Positions 17,102 to 25,721 of a stretch of 55,413 nucleotides of DNA are shown piece by piece (position 1 is the first letter of the stretch; each line of letters opens with the position of its first letter). Both the position numbers and the translations under genes were made by a program. The notes under the pieces were generated by a model. The model saw only the letters and a list, made by a program, of their open reading frames with translations, ran no database searches and was not told the origin of the DNA. Source of the stretch: Desulfosudis oleivorans (lineage in GTDB: Bacteria; Desulfobacterota; Desulfobacteria; Desulfobacterales; SURF-7); contig DYJC01000026.1 of NCBI GenBank assembly GCA_020723305.1, forward strand, positions 1 to 55,413, in the 5' to 3' direction.

Positions 17102-18028
17102 ATGAAAAAAGAAGCGATGGTAATTATAATATATGTTTTTATTTCAATATTTTATTCAGGATATGGTTTCGCCGGAGACCCGGTGTCCGTGTTTGTCAGC
17201 ATCCCCCCTCAAAAACAGTTTGTGCAACAAATTGGCAAAGACCTGGTCGATGTTCAGGTACTGGTGGAGCCAGGAGCAGACCCGCATACCTATGAGCCCA
17301 AACCGCAACAAATGGCAGCGATTTCCAAGGCAAAGCTCTATTTTGCCATTGGAGTTGAATTTGAAACTGCAAAATTGGATAAGATTGTTTCAACCAATCC
17401 AAAATTAAAGGTCATTCATACAGACCATGGAATACAAAAGATCCCCATGGATGCCCATCACCACCATGAAGAAATTGAGCATCATGAAACAGACATGCAT
17501 CATGGGCAAGATCACGAAGAAAAACATGATGGTAAAGGTTTGCCGGATCCCCACATCTGGCTTTCTCCTTCCCTGGTGATGATTCAGGCCCGGACAATCC
17601 TGAACGCGCTGCAAGAAATGGATCCGGGAAACAGCGCTGTTTATGAAAAAAACTATAACACCTATATTTCAGATCTGACAAAGCTTGATCAGGATCTGAA
17701 AAATACTTTTTCCGGCAACCCCGGACTCAAGTTTATGGTATTCCATCCATCTTGGGGTTATTTTGCCCATGCCTATGGATTGGAACAGATACCCATCGAG
17801 ATCGAGGGCAAAAAGCCGAAGCCATCTCAGTTGAAAGAGTTGATCGAACACGCGAGAGAAAACCAGATCCGGGTTGTTTTTGCCCAGCCCCAGTTTTCAG
17901 CGGAAACGGCAAAGCTGATTGCAAAAGAGATCCATGGAGAAGTAATCTTCATTGATCCTCTGGCAGAAAACTGGTCTGACAATCTGCGCCAGGTGGCAAT
18001 AAAAATCAAAGCAGCTTTGAGGCCATAA
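17102..18028 (+). CDS. znuA: Zinc ABC transporter, periplasmic binding protein
   Basis: 308 residues with a hydrophobic signal peptide ending at YGFAG (about 25). It belongs to the cluster A-I metal-binding proteins: metal-ligand histidines in GADPHTYEP and FHPSWGYFAHAYG, and a His/Asp/Glu-rich flexible loop (about residues 117-146) of the kind that marks zinc rather than manganese binders. It captures zinc in the periplasm for ZnuBC. AAGGA lies eight bases before the ATG. First gene of znuA-znuC-znuB-zur; znuC follows after 5 bp. Confidence 0.93.
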   Translation: MKKEAMVIIIYVFISIFYSGYGFAGDPVSVFVSIPPQKQFVQQIGKDLVDVQVLVEPGADPHTYEPKPQQMAAISKAKLYFAIGVEFETAKLDKIVSTNPKLKVIHTDHGIQKIPMDAHHHHEEIEHHETDMHHGQDHEEKHDGKGLPDPHIWLSPSLVMIQARTILNALQEMDPGNSAVYEKNYNTYISDLTKLDQDLKNTFSGNPGLKFMVFHPSWGYFAHAYGLEQIPIEIEGKKPKPSQLKELIEHARENQIRVVFAQPQFSAETAKLIAKEIHGEVIFIDPLAENWSDNLRQVAIKIKAALRP

Positions 18029-18033
18029 CAAAC

Positions 18034-18804
18034 ATGAATCCCCCAATTGTTGAAATGAAAAATGTTTCGTTTGCATACAGCGGTCAGCCTGTACTTCAGG
18101 ATGTGAGCATAAACGTACAGCCGGGGGATTTCATTGCCCTGATCGGGCCAAACGGCGGCGGCAAAACCACTTTGCTGAAACTGATTCTGGGCCTGCTGAA
18201 ACCAAACAGGGGAACAATCAGGGTTATGGGCGAAGCCACTCAGAAGGCGTCACACCATATTGGATATGTCCCCCAGAATGTAAACATCAATCAGAACTTC
18301 CCCATTACCGCAATGGATGTCGTAATGATGGGCAAACTGGAACCCGGACGGCGATGGAAACGGCCAACCGCGTCAGACCGTGAGGACGCCATGGCTGCGA
18401 TTGATCGGATGGAGATGGCTCCCTTTGCAGGCCGCAGAATCGCTGATCTTTCCGGAGGGCAGAGGCAGCGCATCTTTATTGCCCGGGCACTGGTCACAAA
18501 ACCACAATTGCTGCTTCTGGATGAGCCCACAGCAAGCATTGACACAAAAGGACAAACCGATTTTTATAAGCTGTTAAAAGAACTCAACAAAGATATTACG
18601 ATTCTGGTGGTGAGCCATGACCTCCTGGTGATCTCCACCTATGCAAAATCAATGGCATGTATGAACAGACGCCTTCATTATCACAACCATAATGAAATTA
18701 CAGGGGATATGCTGAAATCGATGTACGCATGTACGGTGGAAGAAGTCTGTCCTGTGGAGTTGATTGCGCAGGGCAGCCATTCCAGCCGGGCTGCAAACGA
18801 ATAA
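18034..18804 (+). CDS. znuC: Zinc ABC transporter, ATPase
   Basis: 256-residue ABC ATPase with Walker A GPNGGGKTT, signature LSGGQRQR, Walker B LLLLDEPTAS and the switch histidine in VVSHDL. It powers zinc import together with ZnuB. The C-terminal 40 residues contain histidines and cysteines, typical of metal-type ATPases. It lies in an operon between znuA and znuB with gaps of 5 and 13 bp. Confidence 0.93.
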   Translation: MNPPIVEMKNVSFAYSGQPVLQDVSINVQPGDFIALIGPNGGGKTTLLKLILGLLKPNRGTIRVMGEATQKASHHIGYVPQNVNINQNFPITAMDVVMMGKLEPGRRWKRPTASDREDAMAAIDRMEMAPFAGRRIADLSGGQRQRIFIARALVTKPQLLLLDEPTASIDTKGQTDFYKLLKELNKDITILVVSHDLLVISTYAKSMACMNRRLHYHNHNEITGDMLKSMYACTVEEVCPVELIAQGSHSSRAANE

Positions 18805-18817
18805 AAAGGATTGTTGA

Positions 18818-19684
18818 ATGATTGAAGCAATGCAATTCGAGTTTATGAGAAATGCGCTGATGGCCGGATTGCTGGCAAGCATCATCTGCGGAATCATGGG
18901 CACTTTTGTGGTTGTCAACCGGATTGTCTTTCTATCCGGAGGTATTGCCCATGCAGCCTATGGCGGCATTGGCCTGGCCTTTTATTTTGGATGGCCGTTT
19001 CTGCTGGGCACCATTGGCTTTTCCCTGGCTTCCGCCATGCTCATGGCTGCGATCACCCTTACAGCAAAACACCGGGCGGATTCGATTATCGGTGTGATAT
19101 GGGCTCTGGGGATGGCATTCGGCATCATTCTGATGGATCTGACACCGGGGTATAATGTAGATCTGATGAGCTACCTGTTCGGAAGTATCCTGAGTGTCCC
19201 CCGATCCGACCTGTGGATCATGGCCGGCCTGGGACTTCTCATCACAGCGCTGGTAGCGCTCTATTATCAAAACCTGCTTGCAATGTCCTATGATGAAGAG
19301 TTTGCAAAAATCCGGGGCGTTCCTGTAAAAACATTATATTTTCTGTTGATCGGCATGCTGGCCGTTGCCATTGTGTTGGTTATTCAGGTTGTAGGGCTGA
19401 TTCTGGTGATTGCGCTCCTGACCATACCGCCTCTCATCATGGAAAAATATGTAAAATCATTATTCCAGATGATGATCGGTTCGAGCATTGCCGGTTCTCT
19501 GTTTACGATTATCGGTTTGTGGCTTTCCTACACCTGCAATCTCACATCCGGGGCATCGATTATTATGGTTTCGGGAATCGCCTATTTCATATCATTGCCG
19601 GTCAACCGGATATTTATGATTTCAAAAAACGGATATAAACCAGACGCCGGGAAAATCGAAAAGATATCTTCCCGTTCATTATAA
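18818..19684 (+). CDS. znuB: Zinc ABC transporter, permease
   Basis: 288 residues, about eight hydrophobic membrane segments, ABC-3 family (IVFLSGGIAHAAYGGIGLA and the Gly/Leu-rich LVIQVVGLILVIALLTIPP are typical). It forms the inner-membrane channel for zinc with ZnuC. AAGGA lies ten bases before the ATG. The regulator gene follows after 9 bp. Confidence 0.92.
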   Translation: MIEAMQFEFMRNALMAGLLASIICGIMGTFVVVNRIVFLSGGIAHAAYGGIGLAFYFGWPFLLGTIGFSLASAMLMAAITLTAKHRADSIIGVIWALGMAFGIILMDLTPGYNVDLMSYLFGSILSVPRSDLWIMAGLGLLITALVALYYQNLLAMSYDEEFAKIRGVPVKTLYFLLIGMLAVAIVLVIQVVGLILVIALLTIPPLIMEKYVKSLFQMMIGSSIAGSLFTIIGLWLSYTCNLTSGASIIMVSGIAYFISLPVNRIFMISKNGYKPDAGKIEKISSRSL

Positions 19685-19693
19685 AGGATCATC

Positions 19694-20128
19694 ATGTGCC
19701 TTCATTGCAATTACCAGGAGTTATTGACATCTGTAAATCTGGAAGCCACGGAAAGCCGTCTCCGTGTTCTGGAGGTCGTCGGTAACAACAGCTTTCCCAT
19801 GTCTGCCGGTGACATTTACAAAACCCTGGAACGAAACAGTACAATAAACCGGGTTACCGTGTACCGGATTCTCGACCTGCTGGTTGGTAGCGGCATTGTC
19901 GAACGTCTGAGTACCGGCGGCAGATCCGCATATTACGGCCTTGCCCCCAATAACTTTCATAAACCACATCCGCATTTCTATTGCAAACAATGCGGACAGA
20001 TGGACTGCCTGAATCCGGACAGCCTGACCGTTAAAGTCGAATCGCTATCAAAAACCTTTCCCGGCCGGATCGATAAGGTGGAAGTCCGCTTAGACGGGAT
20101 TTGTAAAAACTGTTTAAAACAGAATTGA
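19694..20128 (+). CDS. zur: Fur-family regulator, probably Zur
   Basis: 144 residues: a winged helix with the Fur-family recognition segment NRVTVYRILDLL, then the dimer/metal domain with HKPHPHFYCKQCGQMDC and CKNC, giving the structural Cys4 zinc site and regulatory histidines. An extra N-terminal Cys-x2-Cys (MCLHC) is unusual. As the last gene of the znu operon it most likely represses zinc uptake when zinc is plentiful; Fur or PerR function cannot be excluded from sequence. AAGGA precedes the ATG. Confidence 0.85.
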   Translation: MCLHCNYQELLTSVNLEATESRLRVLEVVGNNSFPMSAGDIYKTLERNSTINRVTVYRILDLLVGSGIVERLSTGGRSAYYGLAPNNFHKPHPHFYCKQCGQMDCLNPDSLTVKVESLSKTFPGRIDKVEVRLDGICKNCLKQN

Positions 20129-20208
20129 TTTTGAATTTATTAGGGAAGAAGATCCTGTTTTCGATCATACCTACTTTGATCCGTTATCCAGTAATTCACT
20201 AACTTTTT

Positions 20209-21357
20209 TCAGCAAACGATCGTACTCATCTTCCAGATCGTCCTCAACTCATGGGTTGAGAGACTTCGTCTTTTCTCAAGAACCATCTTTCGAACCATTG
20301 GTATCATTTTGCATGTGGTCTCTCTATCAACATCCATTCCATGTTCGTTAAGCACATGCTGGAGTGAAGCTGTCCCTGAAGAGTTGCCAACCTGAATGCG
20401 AAAAGAAGTTCTTCCAACCGATTCCGGAGAGAACGATTGATAACTTCTCTGATCTTTCATCAGTGCACGGCAGTGGATTCCGGACTCATGGGTAAAAACA
20501 TCTGATCCGGTAATTGGTTTGTCTTTTGGGATCGGACGTCCGGTGATTATTGCCACCTGTTGACAAAGCTCTTGCAGATGCCTGAAATTGATATGGGAGG
20601 AAAGGCCCAGGGCCACGGGAATTGCTGCAGCAACCTCTTCAAGGCAGGCGTTGCCTGCTCTTTCCCCCAGACCATTCACGGTAACACTGACAGCAATTGC
20701 TCCGGAAGATATCGCACTGATGGTATTGGCGGTTGCCATGCCCAGATCATTATGGCCGTGAAATTCCAGCAGCGTATTCCTTTCCGGTTTCCGGATGGTT
20801 TGAAAAATCGTATGGATCATCATGGGGGTGGCGCATCCCACCGTATCGGCGATGCGGAACCGCTGGGCACCATATGCATCAGCCAGATTGATCATTTTTT
20901 GTAAAAATCCCAGATCACATCGGGTGGCATCCTGGGCACCCACCGATACATAATCAAAGTGCTTTCTGGCTGACGGTATCAGGGTTTCCATTTGTCGGAT
21001 CACCCAATCTTCATCCTTGGAAAAGGCTTTCAATAAAATGGATGATACCGGGAAACTGATATGAACGCTGCCGGTATTGCATCTGTCTGCCATATCCAGA
21101 TCCATATGCTCAGCGCGGCACCAGTTTGTCAGGCGGACATTACGGATCTCCCGTTGCAAAAGGCGGATTGTATCTCTTTCTTCTTCGCCCATCACCGGAA
21201 TTCCGGCTTCGATTTCATCAATACCGGCATTCGCCAGCATGGAGGCAATCTGCAGCTTCTCTGTTGGAGAAAAAACAACTCCCGGCGCCTGCCCGCCGTC
21301 ACGTAAGGTGGTATCGATCAACCATACCGATGATTTATTTTCCATTGCTCTTTTCAT
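20209..21357 (-). CDS. nifV: Homocitrate synthase, with a probable C-terminal frameshift
   Basis: About 382 residues of the homocitrate synthase/isopropylmalate synthase family: [13 protein letters not shown] at the N terminus, [15 protein letters not shown] with the metal histidines, and GLGERAGNA. It condenses acetyl-CoA with 2-oxoglutarate to give homocitrate, the organic ligand of FeMo-cofactor. The start is ATG 21357, whose ATGA overlaps the stop of the GNAT gene. The usual LRDGEQ glutamate is Gly here. The frame closes at 20209, but one extra base near 20245 would continue as [18 protein letters not shown] to a stop at 20171. This reads as a real C-terminal helix and suggests a frameshift or sequence error. 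Last gene of the nif series. Confidence 0.9.
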   Translation of the reverse strand: MKRAMENKSSVWLIDTTLRDGGQAPGVVFSPTEKLQIASMLANAGIDEIEAGIPVMGEEERDTIRLLQREIRNVRLTNWCRAEHMDLDMADRCNTGSVHISFPVSSILLKAFSKDEDWVIRQMETLIPSARKHFDYVSVGAQDATRCDLGFLQKMINLADAYGAQRFRIADTVGCATPMMIHTIFQTIRKPERNTLLEFHGHNDLGMATANTISAISSGAIAVSVTVNGLGERAGNACLEEVAAAIPVALGLSSHINFRHLQELCQQVAIITGRPIPKDKPITGSDVFTHESGIHCRALMKDQRSYQSFSPESVGRTSFRIQVGNSSGTASLQHVLNEHGMDVDRETTCKMIPMVRKMVLEKRRSLSTHELRTIWKMSTIVC

Positions 21358-21815
21358 ATTCGTTTCCGCAGACAAATCAACTGTGTCGGCTGCCAATTAT
21401 GATGGGCATAAAAATCCAATCCCAGCAGATTGTTTTTATCGGCCAGCAATTGTATTCTCTCAATCCCGCGATTATTTGCCCAGGACTCAACCGATTGAAG
21501 CAGTTTGGCACCGATTCCGTGTCCGCGATATTTCTGACAGACAACCAGATCTTCCATTAAAGCGACAACTCCTCCTTCCGCAGTTGATATCAGGCTCTGG
21601 GCGGTGCACATGCCGACGACACGATCCTGAACTTCAGCGACATAAACACAGCGGTGTTTGCCACATCCATCCAGCATCATTTGTAATCCCCGGTATTGTA
21701 TGTTTTCATCAAATTGAAAATCAGCTTCTATCGCAAACAGATCTTTCAGAAGATCGATCATCTGCGGAATATCGGAAACCATCGCATGGCGAATTACCAT
21801 TTCAGACTGTTTCAT
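21354..21815 (-). CDS. GNAT-family N-acetyltransferase in the nif operon
   Basis: 153 residues with the GNAT fold; the acetyl-CoA pyrophosphate loop is [14 protein letters not shown] (R/Q-x2-G-x-G/A). It lies between modC and nifV and overlaps nifV by four bases, so it is translated with the nif genes. GNAT genes recur in nif clusters, but I know of no settled role. The substrate cannot be read from sequence. AAGGA lies upstream of the ATG. Confidence 0.8.
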   Translation of the reverse strand: MKQSEMVIRHAMVSDIPQMIDLLKDLFAIEADFQFDENIQYRGLQMMLDGCGKHRCVYVAEVQDRVVGMCTAQSLISTAEGGVVALMEDLVVCQKYRGHGIGAKLLQSVESWANNRGIERIQLLADKNNLLGLDFYAHHNWQPTQLICLRKRI

Positions 21816-21853
21816 CTCTTTTCCTTACCTCTCCCGCATCAGACGGCCGATAG

Positions 21854-22591
21854 TTAAGCATGGGCGGTATAAAACTGTAATTTTCGTGTTTCACACGTTT
21901 TATGATTTAATTTTTGTTTTTTCTGAATCGTCGATATCCTGCCATTATGGTATGTGACGACTGTTTTGCCAAGCGCCCGAACATCACAGGTATCATGGGT
22001 TACCATCACAACCGGAATATGGAAACAGGCATGAATATCATCCAGCTGCCGGCGCAGCTTTTCCTGCAATGGTCGATCCAGAGAAGAAAACGGCTCGTCC
22101 AGCAGCAATAGGTCCGGCTGCGTAACCAATGCTCTTGCCAAGGCGACGCGCTGTTGCTGCCCACCGGAAAGTTCCGCCGGTCTTGCTGCAGCAACGGATT
22201 CAATTTCCAGCATGACAAGAACTTTGGCTATCCGGAGTCGATCACGCGTATGTAAAAATGGATTCCATTTTTTCCGGAGTCCAAAGGCAACATTCTTTTC
22301 AACACTGAGATGGGGAAACAGGGCAAAATCCTGGAAAACATAGCCGATACTTCGCTGCTGCGGCCTTTGGTTGATACCGGAGCTTGAATCAAATAAGATG
22401 CGATCTCCCACCGCAATAAATCCCTGATCCGGTTTTTGCAGCCCGGCAATCATCTGAAGCGTCATGCTTTTGCCGGTACCGGAAGGACCGAATAAAACCG
22501 TAAACGAATCATCGGATTGAAAATCGATATTCATTTCAAAGCTGCGCTTTTTTGACCGCAGTGTTTTTTGAAGCCTGACTTGAATACTCAT
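21854..22591 (-). CDS. modC: Molybdate ABC transporter, ATPase
   Basis: 245-residue ABC ATPase: Walker A GPSGTGKSM, signature LSGGQQQRVALARAL, Walker B LLLLDEPFSSLD, switch histidine VMVTHD. Standard ModC is about 350 residues; the C-terminal Mop/TOBE regulatory domain is absent, so the usual molybdate trans-inhibition site is missing. It powers molybdate import with ModB and ModA. Its ATG overlaps the modA stop by four bases. Confidence 0.88.
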   Translation of the reverse strand: MSIQVRLQKTLRSKKRSFEMNIDFQSDDSFTVLFGPSGTGKSMTLQMIAGLQKPDQGFIAVGDRILFDSSSGINQRPQQRSIGYVFQDFALFPHLSVEKNVAFGLRKKWNPFLHTRDRLRIAKVLVMLEIESVAAARPAELSGGQQQRVALARALVTQPDLLLLDEPFSSLDRPLQEKLRRQLDDIHACFHIPVVMVTHDTCDVRALGKTVVTYHNGRISTIQKKQKLNHKTCETRKLQFYTAHA

Positions 22592-23367
22592 TGTTTGCCT
22601 CCTTGAATACGAATAAATCCATATTGATCCAGAATGCGCTGTCCGGATTCACTCAACAGGAAACGGATAAAAACAGCTCCGTTATCCTTCTGGTTTGACA
22701 AAGCGATAATCGCTACCGGGTACAAAATCGGATCGGTGTCTTTCAAACGCATGACCGTCCGGACTTTATTATTTGCCGCCATAATGTCGGATGCATAGAC
22801 AAACCCTGCCTCAACCTCTTCCCGAATTGTGTATGCCAGAACCTGACGGACGGAATTGCCGAATATCAATTTGTCTTGCAGTTGATCCCACAAACCGGCT
22901 TGCATCAGTGCGGTCTTGGCATATCGACCGGCCGGAACCGTTTCCGGAACACCGACGGCAATCCGCCGAAAGGAAGAAGACAAAAGGTTTTCCAATCCGG
23001 TAATCGTGTAACCTGAATTTACGGGTACGATCACAACCATTTGGTTGGAGGTAAAATCGGTTCTTGAGCTTGACACAATCAAACCTTTGTCCGCCAGTTG
23101 ATTCATGAATTCCGGATTGGCGGATATAAAAATATCCGCCGGTGCACCATGCCGGATCTGCTGCACGAGTGAACCAGATGACCCGAAATTGAAAATCAAC
23201 CGAACAGAGGGATACAATACCTGGAAATCATATTGGATAGCTTTCATGACATTGGTCATGCTAGCCGCAGCAGATATAATCAGTTCTTCAGCTGCCCATA
23301 TTTTTTGAATCGTGTTGAAAAAAACCAGAAAAATGGTAAAAATAATTATTGTAAGTATATTAGTCAT
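22588..23367 (-). CDS. modA: Molybdate-binding periplasmic protein
   Basis: 259 residues with a signal peptide (cleavage likely after IWAAEE, near 27). The ModA ligand motifs are present: ISAAASMTNVM with the oxyanion-binding serine, FNFGSSGSLVQQI with the second serine, GAPADIFISA, and the late hinge segment EVEAGFVYASD. It binds molybdate or tungstate in the periplasm and delivers it to ModBC, supplying FeMo-cofactor synthesis in this nif cluster. GAAGG precedes the ATG. Confidence 0.92.
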   Translation of the reverse strand: MTNILTIIIFTIFLVFFNTIQKIWAAEELIISAAASMTNVMKAIQYDFQVLYPSVRLIFNFGSSGSLVQQIRHGAPADIFISANPEFMNQLADKGLIVSSSRTDFTSNQMVVIVPVNSGYTITGLENLLSSSFRRIAVGVPETVPAGRYAKTALMQAGLWDQLQDKLIFGNSVRQVLAYTIREEVEAGFVYASDIMAANNKVRTVMRLKDTDPILYPVAIIALSNQKDNGAVFIRFLLSESGQRILDQYGFIRIQGGKQ

Positions 23368-23376
23368 CTTCTACCT

Positions 23377-24027
23377 TCAACTTCTTTTTTCCAGAAGAAT
23401 TCCGGATAGGACTAAAATGCTCATACCAACGACCGATATTACCATAACCAGAAAACCGGCCAGATTATCGTTACCAGCCTGAACCGCATCATAAACCGCC
23501 ATGGAAAGAGTCTGGGTTTTGCCGGGAAGATTTCCGGCAATCATGAGTGTCGCCCCGAATTCTCCCATGGCACGGGCAAAAGCCAGCAGGGTTCCCGCCA
23601 AGATTCCGCGCCATGCCAGGGGAACCGAAATTCGAAAGAATATTCCCACTTCAGACGCTCCAAGGGTTCGCGCCGCATTCTCAATGGTCTTATCTACGTC
23701 CTGAAATGCCGCACAGGATGATTTTACAATCAGGGGCAGGGAAACAAGCGCTGCTGCCAGCACCGCACCCTGCCAGGTGAACATGAGTGAAATCCCAAAA
23801 TTTTCATAGAGCCATTTTCCCACCCAGCCGTTCCGTCCCAGAAAGACAACCAGGTAGTAACCCAGCACGGTCGGCGGCAGCACCATTGGCAGCGTCAGGA
23901 ATGCTTCAACGAACTTCTTACCCGGCAGGGAGGAGTGGGCCAGCAGGTAAGCCAGAAGGATTCCCAGATGAAACGCTGCCAAGGTTGCCATTGCGGCTAC
24001 TTTTAAAGTGAGGTATAAAGACTCCAT
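23377..24027 (-). CDS. modB: Molybdate ABC transporter, permease
   Basis: About 216 residues, five to six membrane segments, with the ABC permease EAA-like loop around ENAARTLGASEVGIFFRISVPLA. It forms the membrane channel for molybdate with ModC. The start is placed at ATG 24027, preceded by AAGG; the longer form from TTG 24045 would overlap the ferredoxin stop. The gap to modA is 9 bp. Confidence 0.9.
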   Translation of the reverse strand: MESLYLTLKVAAMATLAAFHLGILLAYLLAHSSLPGKKFVEAFLTLPMVLPPTVLGYYLVVFLGRNGWVGKWLYENFGISLMFTWQGAVLAAALVSLPLIVKSSCAAFQDVDKTIENAARTLGASEVGIFFRISVPLAWRGILAGTLLAFARAMGEFGATLMIAGNLPGKTQTLSMAVYDAVQAGNDNLAGFLVMVISVVGMSILVLSGILLEKRS

Positions 24028-24037
24028 TGTCCTTACC

Positions 24038-24343
24038 CTATTCAATTAGATAGGATTCAGCGACTTCACCATCCTCGAGCGCATCCAGAATTTCATCCAC
24101 TGCCGCCTCATTTTCAATCCTGCCATACCAGTGCCCTTCCGGATAGATGATCATAACCGGTCCATGGTCACACGCTTTCATGCAGCCGGTGCTGGTCACC
24201 TGGGCATCCAGTCCGCGATCCAGAATTTCGTTTTCAATATACGGCAGAAAACCGATGGAGCCTTTTTTATTGCACATGCCTTTTGCTTCTCCGTCCGCCC
24301 GAAAACTCGCGCATACAAAAATATGATGTTTGGGTTTGTCCAT
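24038..24343 (-). CDS. Thioredoxin-like [2Fe-2S] ferredoxin of the nif cluster
   Basis: 101 residues with cysteines at 11, 24, 54 and 58, the C-x12-C-x29-C-x3-C pattern of Shethna/thioredoxin-fold [2Fe-2S] ferredoxins (FVCAS, GMCNKKG, STGCMKACDHGP). It sits between nifB and modB with AAGGAG seven bases before the ATG. It probably serves as an electron carrier for cofactor assembly or protects nitrogenase; which of the two cannot be told from sequence. Confidence 0.88.
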   Translation of the reverse strand: MDKPKHHIFVCASFRADGEAKGMCNKKGSIGFLPYIENEILDRGLDAQVTSTGCMKACDHGPVMIIYPEGHWYGRIENEAAVDEILDALEDGEVAESYLIE

Positions 24344-24394
24344 GATAACTCCTTATGTTTGATCTTTGAATGGTTAGTAATAATACATGATAAC

Positions 24395-25669
24395 TTATCC
24401 GCAACCGCCGCCTGTACCGGAGCAACCTACCCCGCATTGAGCCCTATCGCGTCGAATCATATGCCGCAGGTCGCTGCCTTCAAAAGCGCCCTGCAAGGCA
24501 TCATCAATCAGGCCTTCAATCTGATACACATCAATCCCGCTTTGGTTTAAGGACTGACGGGGTTTTTCTCCCACCCCGCTGACCAGAAGCACCTGACAGT
24601 CGGATAGAATTTCGGCCACTTTTTGCCACCGTTGATCGCCACCGCCTTTGGGCGGCATTTTCCTTGCTTCTTCCAACATGATCCGGCCATCATTTTTGCC
24701 ATAAATCAAAAGCTGGGAAGCCTCACCCAAGTGCTGATTCACCAGAACACCTTCCATGCTGGCAACGGCTACACGGGTTCGATCAAGGGCTGGTTCCAGG
24801 CTTGAACCATTCGTAACCATTTTTTCAAATACCTGAAGTTTGTTCATCAATGATCGATCCGGGGCCTCGCCCAGCAACCCTACCGCATCAGCCCGGCACC
24901 TTGTGCAATGGTGCATCTGTTTCACATATTTTCCAGCCTTGGTGCGTATATTTTCCACCAGTTCTTTTGACGGCTCCTCCATATGTTCAAAGCTGCTGCC
25001 CTGGTTAGGATAATAGGGTACACAGTTCAAGATATCGATGTCCATATCCGACATTTGCTTTGCAATCGCTTCCATGTGATCATCATTAATTCCCGGAATA
25101 ATTATGGAATTAATTTTGACAATGATGCCCCGCTCCTTCAAACCCTGAATCGCCGCCATCTGATTTTCCAAAAGAACCTTTGCCCCGGCCTCGGCACGGA
25201 GCACTCGCCGGTTATATCGAACCCATGAGTATATCCGGGAACTGATTTCAGCATCCACGGCATTGACCGTTACGGTGACATGACTGACCTGCAGCCGGAC
25301 TAGATCATCCAGATACGGCAGTATGTTTAGACCATTGGTGGCGACACACAGCATCACATCCGGATAGGTCTTTTTCACCAGCTCCAGGGTTTCAAGGGTC
25401 TCGGACGGATTGGCAAAAGGATCTCCGGGTCCGGCGATGCCCACCACGGAAATATTCTGTTTTACCGCAAACACTTCCGCCAGATACGCCATGGCCTGAT
25501 GAGGTGTAAGAATCCCGCTCGTCACACCTGGGCGGCTTTCATTCACGCAATCAAATTTCCGGTTGCAGAATTTGCACTGAATGTTGCATCGGGGTGCAAC
25601 CGGCAGGTGAACCCGGCCATGCGTCCGATGGGATTTAACATTAAAGCAGGGATGATTTTCCAAATTCAT
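24395..25669 (-). CDS. nifB: FeMo-cofactor biosynthesis protein NifB, with NifX-like C-terminal domain
   Basis: 424 residues. The radical SAM cluster ligands are Cys28, Cys32 and Cys35 (CNIQCKFC), followed by AGPGDPFANPSETLETL and other NifB-specific segments with further conserved cysteines (HHCTRCRADAVG). From about residue 300 a NifX/NafY-type domain (VAVASMEGVLVNQHLGEA) is fused, ending in a Gly/Cys-rich tail. NifB fuses two [4Fe-4S] clusters with carbide insertion to make NifB-co, the first committed step of FeMo-co synthesis. AGAGGT lies upstream of the ATG. Confidence 0.95.
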   Translation of the reverse strand: MNLENHPCFNVKSHRTHGRVHLPVAPRCNIQCKFCNRKFDCVNESRPGVTSGILTPHQAMAYLAEVFAVKQNISVVGIAGPGDPFANPSETLETLELVKKTYPDVMLCVATNGLNILPYLDDLVRLQVSHVTVTVNAVDAEISSRIYSWVRYNRRVLRAEAGAKVLLENQMAAIQGLKERGIIVKINSIIIPGINDDHMEAIAKQMSDMDIDILNCVPYYPNQGSSFEHMEEPSKELVENIRTKAGKYVKQMHHCTRCRADAVGLLGEAPDRSLMNKLQVFEKMVTNGSSLEPALDRTRVAVASMEGVLVNQHLGEASQLLIYGKNDGRIMLEEARKMPPKGGGDQRWQKVAEILSDCQVLLVSGVGEKPRQSLNQSGIDVYQIEGLIDDALQGAFEGSDLRHMIRRDRAQCGVGCSGTGGGCG

Positions 25670-25721
25670 GTGATAACCTCTCGTTACGATTTATTTTCAA
25701 ACATTCCTGATTCACCGTAAT

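Noticed and set aside
20116..20161. Hairpin AAAACAG/CTGTTTT after the zur gene as terminator
   Set aside because: Seven AT-rich pairs with a 32-base loop and no proper T run: too weak to call.
21077..21853. 258-codon frame opposite nifV and the GNAT gene
   Set aside because: Antisense shadow; its translation is Ser/His/Arg-rich with no family pattern.
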